64,000 nt of DNA, taken from NCBI GenBank assembly GCA_023228325.1, contig JALOBK010000001.1, forward strand, positions 1,155,549-1,219,548, in the 5' to 3' direction. The notes beneath the pieces were generated by a model that ran no database searches, was not told the origin of the DNA, and saw only the letters and a program-made list of their open reading frames with translations. Source of the stretch: a bacterium. GTDB taxonomy: Bacteria > Auribacterota > UBA6266. The position numbers and the translations under genes were made by a program. Of the stretch, positions 1 to 9,284 are shown piece after piece (within the stretch, counting starts at the first letter, position 1; each line of letters starts with the position of its first letter).

Positions 1-2313
1 ATAATTAAACGTCCCGATACGCCGCGCCCCTGGGTGAATTACCTGTCTAACGGCCGGTTTTGCTCGATAATTTCCCAAACTGCCGGCGGCTATCACTTTT
101 TTAAGGACCCCACGTATAACAGGATAACCCGCTGGGCGCCCGCCAATTACCTTAGCGATACCCCGGGCAGATATGTGTATGTGAGGGATAATAATTCGGG
201 GAAATTCTGGTCGGCAACGTATTCCCCCGTCAGAAAGTCCGCGCATTTTAAGTGTGTGCACGGACTTGGTTATACGTCGATAAGTTCTGATTTCGGTTCG
301 ATAAGCGCAAAAGTGGATTTTTTTGTGCCTATGGAAGAAGATCTTGAATGCTGGATTGTCAGTATCCGCAATAACGGGAAAGTTCCGGCTGATATCACGG
401 TGTTTAATTTTGTCGAGTGGATGGTTGGTCCGTGGGAACCGGAGCTTACGCTTAGAAATATTGCGGCCCTTATGAACGATGTCATGTATGACCCGAAATT
501 AAAAGCCATAGTTGCGGGGAAATTTCCATGGGGCAATAAAATATGGCCATATATGTGTTATTTTTCAGCGGGCGTAAGTAACGGCGGATTTGAAACCGAC
601 CTTGAAAAATTTATGGGGCGTTATGGGACTTACGCGTCCCCCGAACAGGTAAAAAAAGGCAAATGTTCCTGTACACGTCATATAAGGGGATTGAATTCCT
701 CCGCCGTGATTTCCGGAAGGATAAAACTTAAACAGGGAGAAACCAGAACATACATTGTAAATCTCGGTATCTCTAAAGATGATAAAGAAGCAGGGAGAGT
801 TTTGAACTCATATCTTAAAAGGGATTTTGCGGAGAAAAAATTCATAGAGACTAAAAATTACTGGCGAAAAGCGATATGTGAAAATATAAGGATAGAAACT
901 CCGGACAAACAATTGGATTCAGCGGTAAACGTGTGGATGAAATACCAGATTTATATCAATAACCACTGGGGGAGGAGCGCGACATATTATCATGAGGGAT
1001 ACGGAGGTTTCGGGTACAGGAATACAGCGCAGGACGCGTGGGCTATGATACCGCTCGACCATAAGTATGCGGGAGAAAAGATAAAAATGCTTGCCGAACA
1101 CCAGTGGAAAACCGGCCAGCCGATGGCGGGATGGTCTGTAGAGGCGGGTTCCGACAAAGGAAGGCCCCCTTCGGATTTCCCGATCTGGCTGCCGTTTGCG
1201 TTAATTTCTTATTTGAAGGAAACGGGAGACTTTAAGATATTAGATGAAAAAGTAAAATTTTTTGACGGGCCTAAAGCAAGCCTTTATGAGCATACAAAAA
1301 GAGCCACCAGATTTCTTATGGATGTGGCAAAAAGTAAAAGAGGATTGCCTTTGATGGGGACACAGGATTGGAATGATGCCCTGGACAGGACCGGAATCGG
1401 AGGAAAAGGGGAGAGTGTGTGGCTGGGGATGGGGTTATGTGTTGCACTGCTTAATATGATAGAGCTGGCTGATTTTATTAAAGATGAAAAAACAAAGAGA
1501 GAATGTTTGTCAAGATATGGAAAAATGAAGAATATTATCAATAAATATGCGTGGGACGGGCAGTGGTATATTTATGCCTTCAACGATTACGGGAAGCCGA
1601 TAGGTTCTAAAAAGAATAAAGAAGGCAGAATCCAGCTTAATGCGCAGACATGGGCTATCCTCTCGGGCCTTCCCGACACGGACCAGCTTAAAAGCATACT
1701 TGATGTTATAGATAAGGATCTTGATACCGAATACGGCCCCGCGCTTTTTACCCCGCCTTATACAGAGTATGACGCGACAATCGGCAGGATTACGGCATTT
1801 GCCCCGGGGACCAAAGAGAATGCGGCCATCTTTTGTCATGGAGGCGCATTTAAGTCTTTTGCAGACCTTACTATCGGTCGCCCGGATGAGGCGTATGATA
1901 CGATAAAAAAACTTTTGCCTCAAAATAATGAAAGGGATATTGAAGTGTATAAGACGGAGCCTTATTGTTTCAGCGAGTATTTGATCGGCCCCGGGAATAC
2001 AAGGTTCGGGGAAGGGGCTTTTACATGGCTGACGGGTTCCGTAGACTGGATGTTCAAAGCTGTCTGTGAATGGATGCTGGGGATAAGGCCTGAATTTGAC
2101 GGCCTTAAAATTGATCCCCGCCTGCCTTCCGGCTGGAAAAAATGCAGGATGATAAGACCTTTCAGGGGCTCTGTGTATGACATAGAAATTTTTAATTTAT
2201 CCGGGAAAAATGGTAAAGTCAAAATAGAAGTTGACGGGAAGAAACAGCCTTCGAATCTTATTCTTCCCCACAGGGATAAGAAAAAGCATAAAGTTAAAGC
2301 GGTGATTGGCTGA
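1..2313 (+). CDS. GH94 family glycoside phosphorylase (5' end outside window)
   Basis: This is probably a cellobiose- or chitobiose-phosphorylase-type enzyme, which splits a beta-linked disaccharide with phosphate to give a sugar 1-phosphate. The reading frame is open from base 1, and the residues before the first possible start (PDTPRPWVNYLSNGRF) already match the family N-terminus, so the true start lies upstream. Visible are the N-terminal beta-sandwich (WVNYLSNGR, GGYHFFKDP), the helical (alpha/alpha)6 barrel, and the DWND motif at visible residues 456-459 that holds the catalytic acid in this family. A short beta-rich C-terminus follows. Signal sequences cannot be judged. It is followed by a pseudopilin and a GH26-like hydrolase, which fits oligosaccharide use. 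The exact substrate is not resolvable by eye. Confidence 0.88.
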   Translation: MIKRPDTPRPWVNYLSNGRFCSIISQTAGGYHFFKDPTYNRITRWAPANYLSDTPGRYVYVRDNNSGKFWSATYSPVRKSAHFKCVHGLGYTSISSDFGSISAKVDFFVPMEEDLECWIVSIRNNGKVPADITVFNFVEWMVGPWEPELTLRNIAALMNDVMYDPKLKAIVAGKFPWGNKIWPYMCYFSAGVSNGGFETDLEKFMGRYGTYASPEQVKKGKCSCTRHIRGLNSSAVISGRIKLKQGETRTYIVNLGISKDDKEAGRVLNSYLKRDFAEKKFIETKNYWRKAICENIRIETPDKQLDSAVNVWMKYQIYINNHWGRSATYYHEGYGGFGYRNTAQDAWAMIPLDHKYAGEKIKMLAEHQWKTGQPMAGWSVEAGSDKGRPPSDFPIWLPFALISYLKETGDFKILDEKVKFFDGPKASLYEHTKRATRFLMDVAKSKRGLPLMGTQDWNDALDRTGIGGKGESVWLGMGLCVALLNMIELADFIKDEKTKRECLSRYGKMKNIINKYAWDGQWYIYAFNDYGKPIGSKKNKEGRIQLNAQTWAILSGLPDTDQLKSILDVIDKDLDTEYGPALFTPPYTEYDATIGRITAFAPGTKENAAIFCHGGAFKSFADLTIGRPDEAYDTIKKLLPQNNERDIEVYKTEPYCFSEYLIGPGNTRFGEGAFTWLTGSVDWMFKAVCEWMLGIRPEFDGLKIDPRLPSGWKKCRMIRPFRGSVYDIEIFNLSGKNGKVKIEVDGKKQPSNLILPHRDKKKHKVKAVIG

Positions 2314-2331
2314 TGTAAAAGGAAAGCGACT

Positions 2332-3048
2332 ATGCGTCTTCCGTCAAAAAATTGCTTTATAACCGGCAAAGGCTGTTCCGGCGGAAACGAAAATAAATAC
2401 CTTTATAAAACGCTCGCCGGTTTAAGAATCGGTATGAAAAGGGATTCTCTAAGGGGATTTACCCTTATCGAGCTCCTGGTGGTAATCGTGATAATTTCCA
2501 TTCTTGCGGGCCTTCTGCTTCCCGCCCTGCGCGGCGGCCGCGAAAAAGCAAGGCAGGCGCTCTGTTACGGCAATTTAAAGCAACTCGGACTTGCGCTTAA
2601 TATGTATGTTCAGGAACAGAACGGCTATATTCCTTATCTGGTTGACGACTCGGGAAGCGCATGGGATAATTTTTCCGACCTGATAAGAAGGTTTGATTCA
2701 TATATAGAGGATATCGGCATATATGACTGCCCCTCGAATGACAATACAATCAGCGTCGGCATCAGAGATGATATCTACGGCGATAAAGCGAGCAGCGGAA
2801 CCATAGTTATGGATTATGAAGTCAATGGATATTCGCATGGCCGGAGAATTTTTGAGATAGAGGATAAAGATCTTTCGATATGCGCGTATATGTGGGATTA
2901 TCCTTATTGGATAGGCGATAGGCCTCACGGCAAGGGGATCAACTGCCTTTATATAGATGGACATGCTTCGTGGGTGACGGACAGCGAGATGAATCTTAAC
3001 GCAGTGGCGGAGAAAGATAAGTTTTACGGGAAAATCTGGCTGGAATAG
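2332..3048 (+). CDS. Type II secretion-like pseudopilin with H-x9-DG tail
   Basis: The protein carries the prepilin cleavage and methylation motif (RG^FTLIELLVVIVII) and one N-terminal membrane helix, then a globular domain ending in HGKGINCLYIDG, an exact H-x9-DG motif. That combination is typical of the large pseudopilin families of planctomycetes, lentisphaeras and relatives. The start is ambiguous. ATG 2332 has a good ribosome site (AAAGGAAAG) but gives a 41-residue leader. ATG 2434 gives the classical 7-residue leader MKRDSLRG but has a poor ribosome site. Cleavage would need a GspO/PilD peptidase encoded elsewhere. It sits 18 bases after the GH94 gene, so it is probably co-transcribed. 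Its role is unknown, perhaps surface display or secretion of carbohydrate-active proteins. Confidence 0.85.
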   Translation: MRLPSKNCFITGKGCSGGNENKYLYKTLAGLRIGMKRDSLRGFTLIELLVVIVIISILAGLLLPALRGGREKARQALCYGNLKQLGLALNMYVQEQNGYIPYLVDDSGSAWDNFSDLIRRFDSYIEDIGIYDCPSNDNTISVGIRDDIYGDKASSGTIVMDYEVNGYSHGRRIFEIEDKDLSICAYMWDYPYWIGDRPHGKGINCLYIDGHASWVTDSEMNLNAVAEKDKFYGKIWLE

Positions 3049-3099
3049 CGTTCGCGCCGGTGTGAATAGCCCCTGTCATAAACAAAAAGGTAGCCGAGT

Positions 3100-4524
3100 G
3101 TGGATATAAAATATGTATTGCTGAAAGCGCCCGGGTGCGCTGCGGATCTCAGTGACGGCAGCGAAAGGGGGGAGTATGTCCCCCAGAATTACATTTTCAA
3201 TACACTGGGCCGGCCAAGCAGGGCAATAAATCTGATGTATGAATATCATCCTAACGATAAAAATTGGCCTGAAAAAGGAATTTTGGAAAACAAACTTTAT
3301 AAAAGGAACCGGAGGACCAACGGCTATTTTCCGTATATGGCCATAGAAACAGGCGGCACTGCCTGTGAACCTTTTAAATCCATGCGGGACATCCGCAAAT
3401 TCGGCCAGGATATAATTTTGACAATGACATTTGATTTGGATACGCCCGATGAGCATCTTGTCCAGATAGCAAAAGATCTGAGGCCTTTCGGCAACGTGAT
3501 ATTCCGCATAAACCATGAGTGCAACGGGTGCTGGTTTACATATAATAAAGAAAATACTTACGGGGAAGTCAGTGATTTCTTCGTGAAGTTCCATAAGATA
3601 CTGAAGAGATATGCTCCCAACGTCAAGACCAACGCGTGCCTTAACGGTGTTCATCCGGAAGGGAGCGATGTTGTATATCATATGGGTGAAAAAGAACTGG
3701 CTCCGGCTTTCAGGATTGCGGATATTATATCATATGACAGTTACCATTCCCTGCACTGGGGATGGCCCCATGACGGCTATGACCCGGCCAAATCAAATTT
3801 CAGTTCGGGAACAAGCAGGGTAAAAAAAATGGGGCAGATGACCCGAAAACAGTGGTGGGAATTGTTTTTTGATTTTAACGAGCTTATGCTTCGCGTAAAT
3901 CAAGGCCGGCAGAAGGAGATATATCTCGGAGAGGTAAATACGGATGCCGATATCGTCGGACTTAAGGACCAGGCTCAATGGATTAAGGAATTTTATAATG
4001 ATGTCAAAAAGAAAAAGCTCTCCTATCTTAAGGGTATTACTTATTATCAGTTCAGAGACAGGGGCGGCCTGGGGCTGGAGTATGAAATGGACGAGGAAAT
4101 GACCAAAGGCAGGCCGAACCCTTCACTTAACGCATACAGCGAAGCTGTAAAAGACCCGTATTTTTCCCCTGTCCTGGAAGAAAAAGGTCCTGTCGAGTGG
4201 CCTGCCGTTTTGGAATGGGAATCCTCAACCTGCGCGAGAGGCGTAATGTTTTCATTTGTCATCCCCGCCGGCGCTTCAAAATGCCTGATTGTTTTTTCGC
4301 GGGAAGCCAATCTGATAATTAAGGCGGGGGATATGTGGTTTCATAAAGATACGGGATGTGATGAACTGGATATTTCCGCCGCTGTTGAACCGGGTGTTTT
4401 AAATAAGATTTTTATTTTTGCGCCGCCTGTTACCGGGGAAAATACCCATGACCCGGATAACCCCCGTTACCTGGACGTTTACAGGTATAACCTGACGGGG
4501 AAGCCCGATATTATACTGAAATAA
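3100..4524 (+). CDS. GH26-like glycoside hydrolase (clan A TIM barrel)
   Basis: The sequence resembles GH26 beta-mannanase-type barrels. A strand ends in RINHECNGCWF, where Glu140 would be the acid/base and the Asn-x-x-Trp context matches the family, and a later strand ends in LGEVNTDAD, where Glu278 would be the nucleophile. The two acids are about 140 residues apart, as expected for clan A. A C-terminal segment of about 110 residues is beta-rich and may be an accessory domain. No signal peptide is visible from the GTG start at 3100, which follows AAAAAGG, so the enzyme looks cytoplasmic and may act after oligosaccharide uptake together with the GH94 phosphorylase upstream. Family assignment is by motif only; a different clan A family is possible. 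Confidence 0.65.
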   Translation: MDIKYVLLKAPGCAADLSDGSERGEYVPQNYIFNTLGRPSRAINLMYEYHPNDKNWPEKGILENKLYKRNRRTNGYFPYMAIETGGTACEPFKSMRDIRKFGQDIILTMTFDLDTPDEHLVQIAKDLRPFGNVIFRINHECNGCWFTYNKENTYGEVSDFFVKFHKILKRYAPNVKTNACLNGVHPEGSDVVYHMGEKELAPAFRIADIISYDSYHSLHWGWPHDGYDPAKSNFSSGTSRVKKMGQMTRKQWWELFFDFNELMLRVNQGRQKEIYLGEVNTDADIVGLKDQAQWIKEFYNDVKKKKLSYLKGITYYQFRDRGGLGLEYEMDEEMTKGRPNPSLNAYSEAVKDPYFSPVLEEKGPVEWPAVLEWESSTCARGVMFSFVIPAGASKCLIVFSREANLIIKAGDMWFHKDTGCDELDISAAVEPGVLNKIFIFAPPVTGENTHDPDNPRYLDVYRYNLTGKPDIILK

Positions 4525-4625
4525 GGTCTTCATGCCCGCATAGAACATAATATTATTTAATTTGTGTTTGATTATGATAATATATTGTTTTAACCTCATT
4601 TCAAATATCTGCATAGGCGGGTTTC

Positions 4626-7214
4626 ATGGTGGATTTAAAAGATAAGTCGTCGGGCAAATATCTGATACTGGCATTATACCTGTTTATTTTCCCTTTTTGC
4701 GGGGCTTATGCTCAGCAAAACTGGGTTTCCGAGGGAGGGGTTATAGATCCTCTTAAGGAAGATCAAAGGGTTAAAGAAGCCCGGGACAAGTTGACGGAGT
4801 CCGAAAATCTTTACGGCGCGAATGATCCTGTTGTCGCGAGAGATATTTTTAAACTGGCGTCAATATATTATGAATACGGCAGATATGACGAAGCCGAAGA
4901 ACTATACAAAAGAGCCCTTTCAATACGTGAAAAAGTTTTAGGGTCCGGCGATAAGAGTATCACCCCGATCCTGATTTCCCTGGCTGAGTTATATGAGAAC
5001 AAAAAGGAATATAATGAAGCGGAATATTATTATAAAAAAACGATAGAATTAAAGGAAAAAATTCTTGGTTCTGATAATCCCTCCCTTGCCGTAACAATGA
5101 ACAATCTGGCTATTCTTTATGAGATTCAGGGGAATTATGATCAGGCTGAACTGCTCTATAATAAAGCGTTGAATATAAAAAGGTCGGTTTACGGGAAAAA
5201 TCATCCCGGCATTTCAATCACACTTAATAATCTTGGGCTGTTCTGCTATAAACAGGGTGAATTTGATAAGGCCTCCGGTTTTTTTCAGGAAGCATTGGAT
5301 TTAAGGATTTCTCTTTATGGAAGCGAGCACCCTGCCGTAGCCAGAATAATGGATAATCTTGCCATGACTTATATAAGAACGGGTAAGATTGACGAAGCAG
5401 AGGCTCTGTTAAGGGCTTCCCTGCAGATCAAAGAAAAAGTTCCCGGAGAAAATAAGCTTGATTCCGCCGATACGATGAGCAAGCTGGGAGAACTTTATAG
5501 CATGCAGGGCAGGTATCAAGAGGCTTTGGTTCTGCATAAACAGGCTTTTTCTGTAAGGGATAAACTTTTGAAACAGAATGACCCGCGGCTTCTTATGTCC
5601 CTGAACAATCTGGCCCTGGCTTATATCTTTTCGGGAAAATATGAAGAAGCGGAACAACTTTTAAACAGGCTTCTCGAGGTTAAAAAGACAGAGGGTATGG
5701 AAAATAAGGAAGGGGCTCTTGTATATAACAATATAGGGTTATTGTATATGCATCAGGGGAAATTCGATGATGCGGAAAAAATGTTTAAAAGCGCTGTTGC
5801 CCTGACGGGGACAATGGATATAGGCAGGGCTGTTATACTTGATAATCTGGGCGAATTATATATCAGGGCCGCGAAATATGACCTTTCAGAGCAGAGTTAT
5901 ATGAATGCTGTTGAAATAAAAAGGGAAACCCTGGGCGAGGAAGACCCTTCAGTGTTTTTAAGCATGAGCGGTTTAGCCAAAGTGTATTCGGAAAAAGCCC
6001 GGTATGAAGAAGCGGAAAAAATCTACGCAAAGGCGCTTGAAGTCATAAAAGAAAATTTTGGTGAAAAAAGCGGGAAAACGGCTTTATTGGTTAATAATAT
6101 AGCGGAACTTAAAAGAGAACAGGGGTCTTTAGCGGAAGCCGAAAAATATTTCAAGGAAGCCCTGGACATCAGGTTGGACCTTTACGGGCCCGATAACCTG
6201 CCCGTAAGCGGGTCATTGAACAATCAGGGTGTTATTTTCAGAGATTTGAAAAAAGTTGATGAGTCTGAGCCTGTTTATCAACAGGCGCTGAAAACCAGGC
6301 ATGATTTGCTGGGAACGGAAAGCCTTGAACTTGCGTCAACAATGAACAATCTTGCGGATCTTTATGTTTTGCAGGGCCGTTATGAAGAATCCGAAGGTTA
6401 TCTGAAAGAAGCTCTGAGAATAAGGGAAAAATTCCTGGATGACGGGCACCCCGACATTGCCGATACGCTCAACGGCATGGGGGTTTTGTATGTTAAATGG
6501 AATAAACTTGGTGAGGCCGCTCCGTTACTCAAGCGGTCTCTTGCCTCCAGGAAAAATTTTTTCGGGGGTGAACACCCGAGTGTAGCGGTATCGCTGAATA
6601 ATATGGGTTGGCTTTTGAAGAAACAGGGCAAGTTTCCGGAAGCGGAAAATTTCTACAAAGCTTCGCTGGAAATGAAAACGGGTATCCTGGGTGAGGGACA
6701 TCCTTCCGTGGCGGTAACTCTCAATAACATGGGAGTCCTGTATCTCGCGATGGAGAAAGAAGAGGCCGCAGAACCGTACTTTCAGAAAGCCCTGGCGATT
6801 AAAAAAGAAGTTTTTGGCGGTGAAAGCCCGGATATCGCGTCAATTTTAAAAAAACTGGCGGCTATATACCTGCTCCGCGAAGATGTGAGAAAAGCAGAAC
6901 TTCCGATTCAGGAAGCGCTGCAGATGAGCGGGAAAATATACGGGGAAAATGACTTAAGAGTCGCGTATTGTATTGACCTGATGGGTATATATAACTATAT
7001 GATGGGGGTACATGACGAGGCGGATTCTTTATTTAAAGCGTCGGCCCGGATCCGCCAGGGCAATAAGGGAATGGAAGATTTAAACGGGTATGATATGCTC
7101 ATGCTGCTCTCGAAGCTTTTTAGAAAAATAGGGATGATAGATAAAGCTCAGAAAATAGAAAAAAGCGCCAGGGATATACTTCAAAATCCGGGAAATTATC
7201 TGACTGACAAATGA
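4626..7214 (+). CDS. Exported giant TPR-repeat protein (kinesin-light-chain type)
   Basis: An N-terminal signal sequence (residues about 12-30, ending CGAYAQ) is followed by an almost unbroken run of about seventeen 42-residue TPR units. Each carries the tetratricopeptide_12/kinesin-light-chain pattern: LNNLGxLY, EAExxYKxAL, then IRExxLGxxHP. Such superhelices are protein-binding scaffolds; with an export signal this one would work in the periplasm or at the envelope. No catalytic domain is seen. It is preceded by 100 bases of AT-rich DNA and its stop overlaps the start of radC (ATGA), so the two are translationally coupled. The repeats are degenerate at DNA level, so this is not a recent expansion. 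The binding partner is unknown. Confidence 0.85.
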   Translation: MVDLKDKSSGKYLILALYLFIFPFCGAYAQQNWVSEGGVIDPLKEDQRVKEARDKLTESENLYGANDPVVARDIFKLASIYYEYGRYDEAEELYKRALSIREKVLGSGDKSITPILISLAELYENKKEYNEAEYYYKKTIELKEKILGSDNPSLAVTMNNLAILYEIQGNYDQAELLYNKALNIKRSVYGKNHPGISITLNNLGLFCYKQGEFDKASGFFQEALDLRISLYGSEHPAVARIMDNLAMTYIRTGKIDEAEALLRASLQIKEKVPGENKLDSADTMSKLGELYSMQGRYQEALVLHKQAFSVRDKLLKQNDPRLLMSLNNLALAYIFSGKYEEAEQLLNRLLEVKKTEGMENKEGALVYNNIGLLYMHQGKFDDAEKMFKSAVALTGTMDIGRAVILDNLGELYIRAAKYDLSEQSYMNAVEIKRETLGEEDPSVFLSMSGLAKVYSEKARYEEAEKIYAKALEVIKENFGEKSGKTALLVNNIAELKREQGSLAEAEKYFKEALDIRLDLYGPDNLPVSGSLNNQGVIFRDLKKVDESEPVYQQALKTRHDLLGTESLELASTMNNLADLYVLQGRYEESEGYLKEALRIREKFLDDGHPDIADTLNGMGVLYVKWNKLGEAAPLLKRSLASRKNFFGGEHPSVAVSLNNMGWLLKKQGKFPEAENFYKASLEMKTGILGEGHPSVAVTLNNMGVLYLAMEKEEAAEPYFQKALAIKKEVFGGESPDIASILKKLAAIYLLREDVRKAELPIQEALQMSGKIYGENDLRVAYCIDLMGIYNYMMGVHDEADSLFKASARIRQGNKGMEDLNGYDMLMLLSKLFRKIGMIDKAQKIEKSARDILQNPGNYLTDK

Positions 7215-7885
7215 GTTCTGATTATCTGGGACACAGGAAAAGGTTAAGAGCAAGATACGAAGCCAGCAGCTTTGCGGGTTGGCAGGATTATGAAATTGTT
7301 GAATTCATATTGTTCTATGCCCTGCCCCGCAAAGACACAAAAAGCCTCGCGAAAAAACTGATAAAACAGTTTAAATCCATAAAAGGTTTGATTGATGCTG
7401 ATCCCGATGACATCAAAACTGTTGCCGGCGTCGGACAAAATGTTCTAAACATCATAAGTGTCATTAAAGACGTAGCGGAACTTTATCTGAAACAGAAAAC
7501 TTTTGATAACAAATCCGTTAAATCAGCCGCGGATGTGTGCGATTACCTGCGCATTTCCATGCAATCGGAAAAAGACGAATTATTGAAGGTTTTGTATTTA
7601 AACGCCTCGAACAAGATACTCGGAGACGATATAATAAGCAGAGGAACAGTGGACAGGGCGCCGGTGTATCCGAGAAAAGTTGTTGAAAATGCGGTAAAAA
7701 GGAAAGCTGTTAATGTGATTTTGGCGCACAACCACCCCAGCGGAAGCTTGCGTCCGTCCGGGGAAGACAGAAGTATGACGGAAAAATTAAAGAGCGCGTT
7801 ATCATTGGTGGATGTTACTGTAATAGACCATATTATCATAGGGCTGGATAGCTATTTTAGTTTCAGCGAAAACGGGCTTATCTAA
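7211..7885 (+). CDS. radC: RadC family JAB/MPN-domain protein
   Basis: This is a standard-length RadC (224 residues). It has an N-terminal UPF0758 helix-hairpin-helix part (VAGVGQNVLNII) and a C-terminal JAB/MPN metalloprotease-like domain with AHNHPSGSLRPSGEDR: His173, His175 and Asp186 are the expected zinc ligands, so the metal site is intact. RadC was named for DNA repair, but that role is disputed and its biochemical substrate is not established. The gene starts inside the stop codon of the TPR gene by a four-base ATGA overlap. It is not next to a phage or mobile gene, so it looks like the chromosomal housekeeping copy. Confidence 0.92.
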   Translation: MSSDYLGHRKRLRARYEASSFAGWQDYEIVEFILFYALPRKDTKSLAKKLIKQFKSIKGLIDADPDDIKTVAGVGQNVLNIISVIKDVAELYLKQKTFDNKSVKSAADVCDYLRISMQSEKDELLKVLYLNASNKILGDDIISRGTVDRAPVYPRKVVENAVKRKAVNVILAHNHPSGSLRPSGEDRSMTEKLKSALSLVDVTVIDHIIIGLDSYFSFSENGLI

Positions 7886-7903
7886 AAGCAGACAGGAGAA
7901 TGT

Positions 7904-8491
7904 ATGAAAAGAATTTTTTATATCATATCGGTTATCCTTCTTCCGACATTTTGTTTTGCCGAGAACCTTTTGACGAATCCCGGCTTTGACGTGGAAGAGA
8001 CTTTCAGGGGCTGGAGTGTGTGGGGGGAGGAAGAAGAGGGACAGTCTGTTTCGGGAGCCGAAGTCACAAAATTCATATCAAGGACGTCTCTGTATTCGGC
8101 AAAATTATGGGCGTGGAAAAATATTGGAGATGCGGGATCCGGTATCTGGCAGGATTTTAACGTACAGCCTGGAAAGACATATTATGCCGCCGCATTTCTC
8201 AAAAGCCTGCCGCGCGAACCTCTTAAAGAGAACATCGCCCATGCCTGGATTTCATTGGAGTGGTATGATAAAGACGGGAATATTATAGGTCATCAAATCG
8301 ACAGCAAAAACCTTACGGAATGCTATAAGATGTGGGCAATATTTAAATTGAGCGCGCTGGCTCCTCCCAATGCCGTGAAAGGCAGGATACTTTGCCGTTT
8401 ATGGGCTGCCGGAGGAAAATCAGGCAAAGAAGCCCGCGCGGTGTATATTGATAATGTGCAGGTTTCCGGTTATCCTATACTGTTCAGGTAA
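7904..8491 (+). CDS. Secreted carbohydrate-binding-like beta-sandwich protein
   Basis: A clear signal peptide (MKRIFYIISVILLPTFCFAE) precedes a single domain of about 170 residues. The domain opens with NLLTNPGFDVEETFRGWSVW and ends with VYIDNVQVSG, the hallmarks of CBM4/9-type and related galactose-binding-like jelly-roll domains. No catalytic module is attached, so it would be a free-standing secreted binding protein. The ribosome site is ACAGGAGAATGT just ahead of ATG 7904. It lies in a tight same-strand run between radC and a cupin gene. The ligand cannot be told from the sequence; a polysaccharide is the natural guess given the glycosidases in this window. Confidence 0.72.
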   Translation: MKRIFYIISVILLPTFCFAENLLTNPGFDVEETFRGWSVWGEEEEGQSVSGAEVTKFISRTSLYSAKLWAWKNIGDAGSGIWQDFNVQPGKTYYAAAFLKSLPREPLKENIAHAWISLEWYDKDGNIIGHQIDSKNLTECYKMWAIFKLSALAPPNAVKGRILCRLWAAGGKSGKEARAVYIDNVQVSGYPILFR

Positions 8492-8503
8492 AGGTCGTAT
8501 CAT

Positions 8504-8776
8504 ATGGATATAAAAATAATCAATAACCCTTCCAAAGAACAACTGGCTGAAATGGGGGTATTCGACTGGCCTGTATGGGAAAAAGAGGCATCCTCTTTTC
8601 CCTGGCATTACGATGAAAGGGAAACGTGCTATATATTGGAAGGAGAAGTTACAGTGACACCACAGGGCGGCAGGGGCGTAAAATTCGGCGCCGGCGATCT
8701 TGTAATCTTTCCTGAAAAAATGGATTGCACATGGGAAATAAGCAAAGCGGTAAAAAAACATTATAATTTCGGTTGA
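8504..8776 (+). CDS. Small single-domain cupin (DUF861/cupin_3 type)
   Basis: A 90-residue, one-domain cupin. The conserved double-stranded beta-helix motifs are visible: PWHYDERETCYILEGEVTV (first motif with metal-ligand positions) and GAGDLVIFPEKMDCTW (second motif). It resembles the cupin_3 group that includes the ureidoglycine aminohydrolase fold and the EutQ-like proteins, but at this size it could equally be a small sugar- or metal-binding cupin. It is cytoplasmic, with no signal peptide. The next gene begins within about a dozen bases of its stop, so the genes are co-transcribed. No specific substrate is indicated. Confidence 0.75.
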   Translation: MDIKIINNPSKEQLAEMGVFDWPVWEKEASSFPWHYDERETCYILEGEVTVTPQGGRGVKFGAGDLVIFPEKMDCTWEISKAVKKHYNFG

Positions 8777-8788
8777 GTGAGAGGGAAG

Positions 8789-9283
8789 ATGAGCATTTAT
8801 CTTGATATAGAAACAAACCGGTCCGGAGAAATAACGGTGCTGGGATTTTTCAGCGCCGCCGGAGGTTTTGTCCAGATGGTTAAGCCCGACATAACAAGGG
8901 ATAAGTTTATTGCGGCCCTTCCCGGAACGGCTTCCAGGATAGTTACGTATAACGGGAACAGTTTTGATTTAAATGTTATATGGAAAAGACTCGGAATTAA
9001 CCTGCGTGATATCTATGAATCCTGCGATTTGCGGTGGATATGCCAGAGAGAAGGGTTAACGGGAGGAATGAAGGCGGTTGAATCAACACTTAATATATCG
9101 AGGACAACAATGGGGGTTGACGGGCGGGAGGCTCTGTATTTATGGGATAAATTCGTTTTTGAGGGTGACAGGAAAGCGCTTGAACTGCTTTTGGAGTACA
9201 ATAAGGAGGATGTCCTTAACCTTATTAAGATAGAAAAAAAGCTTATAGAACGGAATATTTATATGCCTGCATCAGGTGATTGA
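8789..9283 (+). CDS. YprB-like RNase H-fold 3'-5' exonuclease
   Basis: A DEDD-type nuclease domain alone. It has YLDIETN with Asp6 and Glu8, then TYNGNSFDLNVIW with the second Asp, CDLRWICQREGL, and finally YNKEDVLNL with the last Asp. This is the ribonuclease-H-like YprB domain (PF13482), normally about 160 residues, so the protein is full length. ATG 8789 is preferred over GTG 8777 because the ribosome site GAGAGGGAAG lies just before it. Its substrate (DNA or RNA) is not known. The 3' end abuts the nitroreductase start with AGGTG inside its last codons, so translation is probably coupled. Confidence 0.78.
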   Translation: MSIYLDIETNRSGEITVLGFFSAAGGFVQMVKPDITRDKFIAALPGTASRIVTYNGNSFDLNVIWKRLGINLRDIYESCDLRWICQREGLTGGMKAVESTLNISRTTMGVDGREALYLWDKFVFEGDRKALELLLEYNKEDVLNLIKIEKKLIERNIYMPASGD

Positions 9284-9284
9284 T

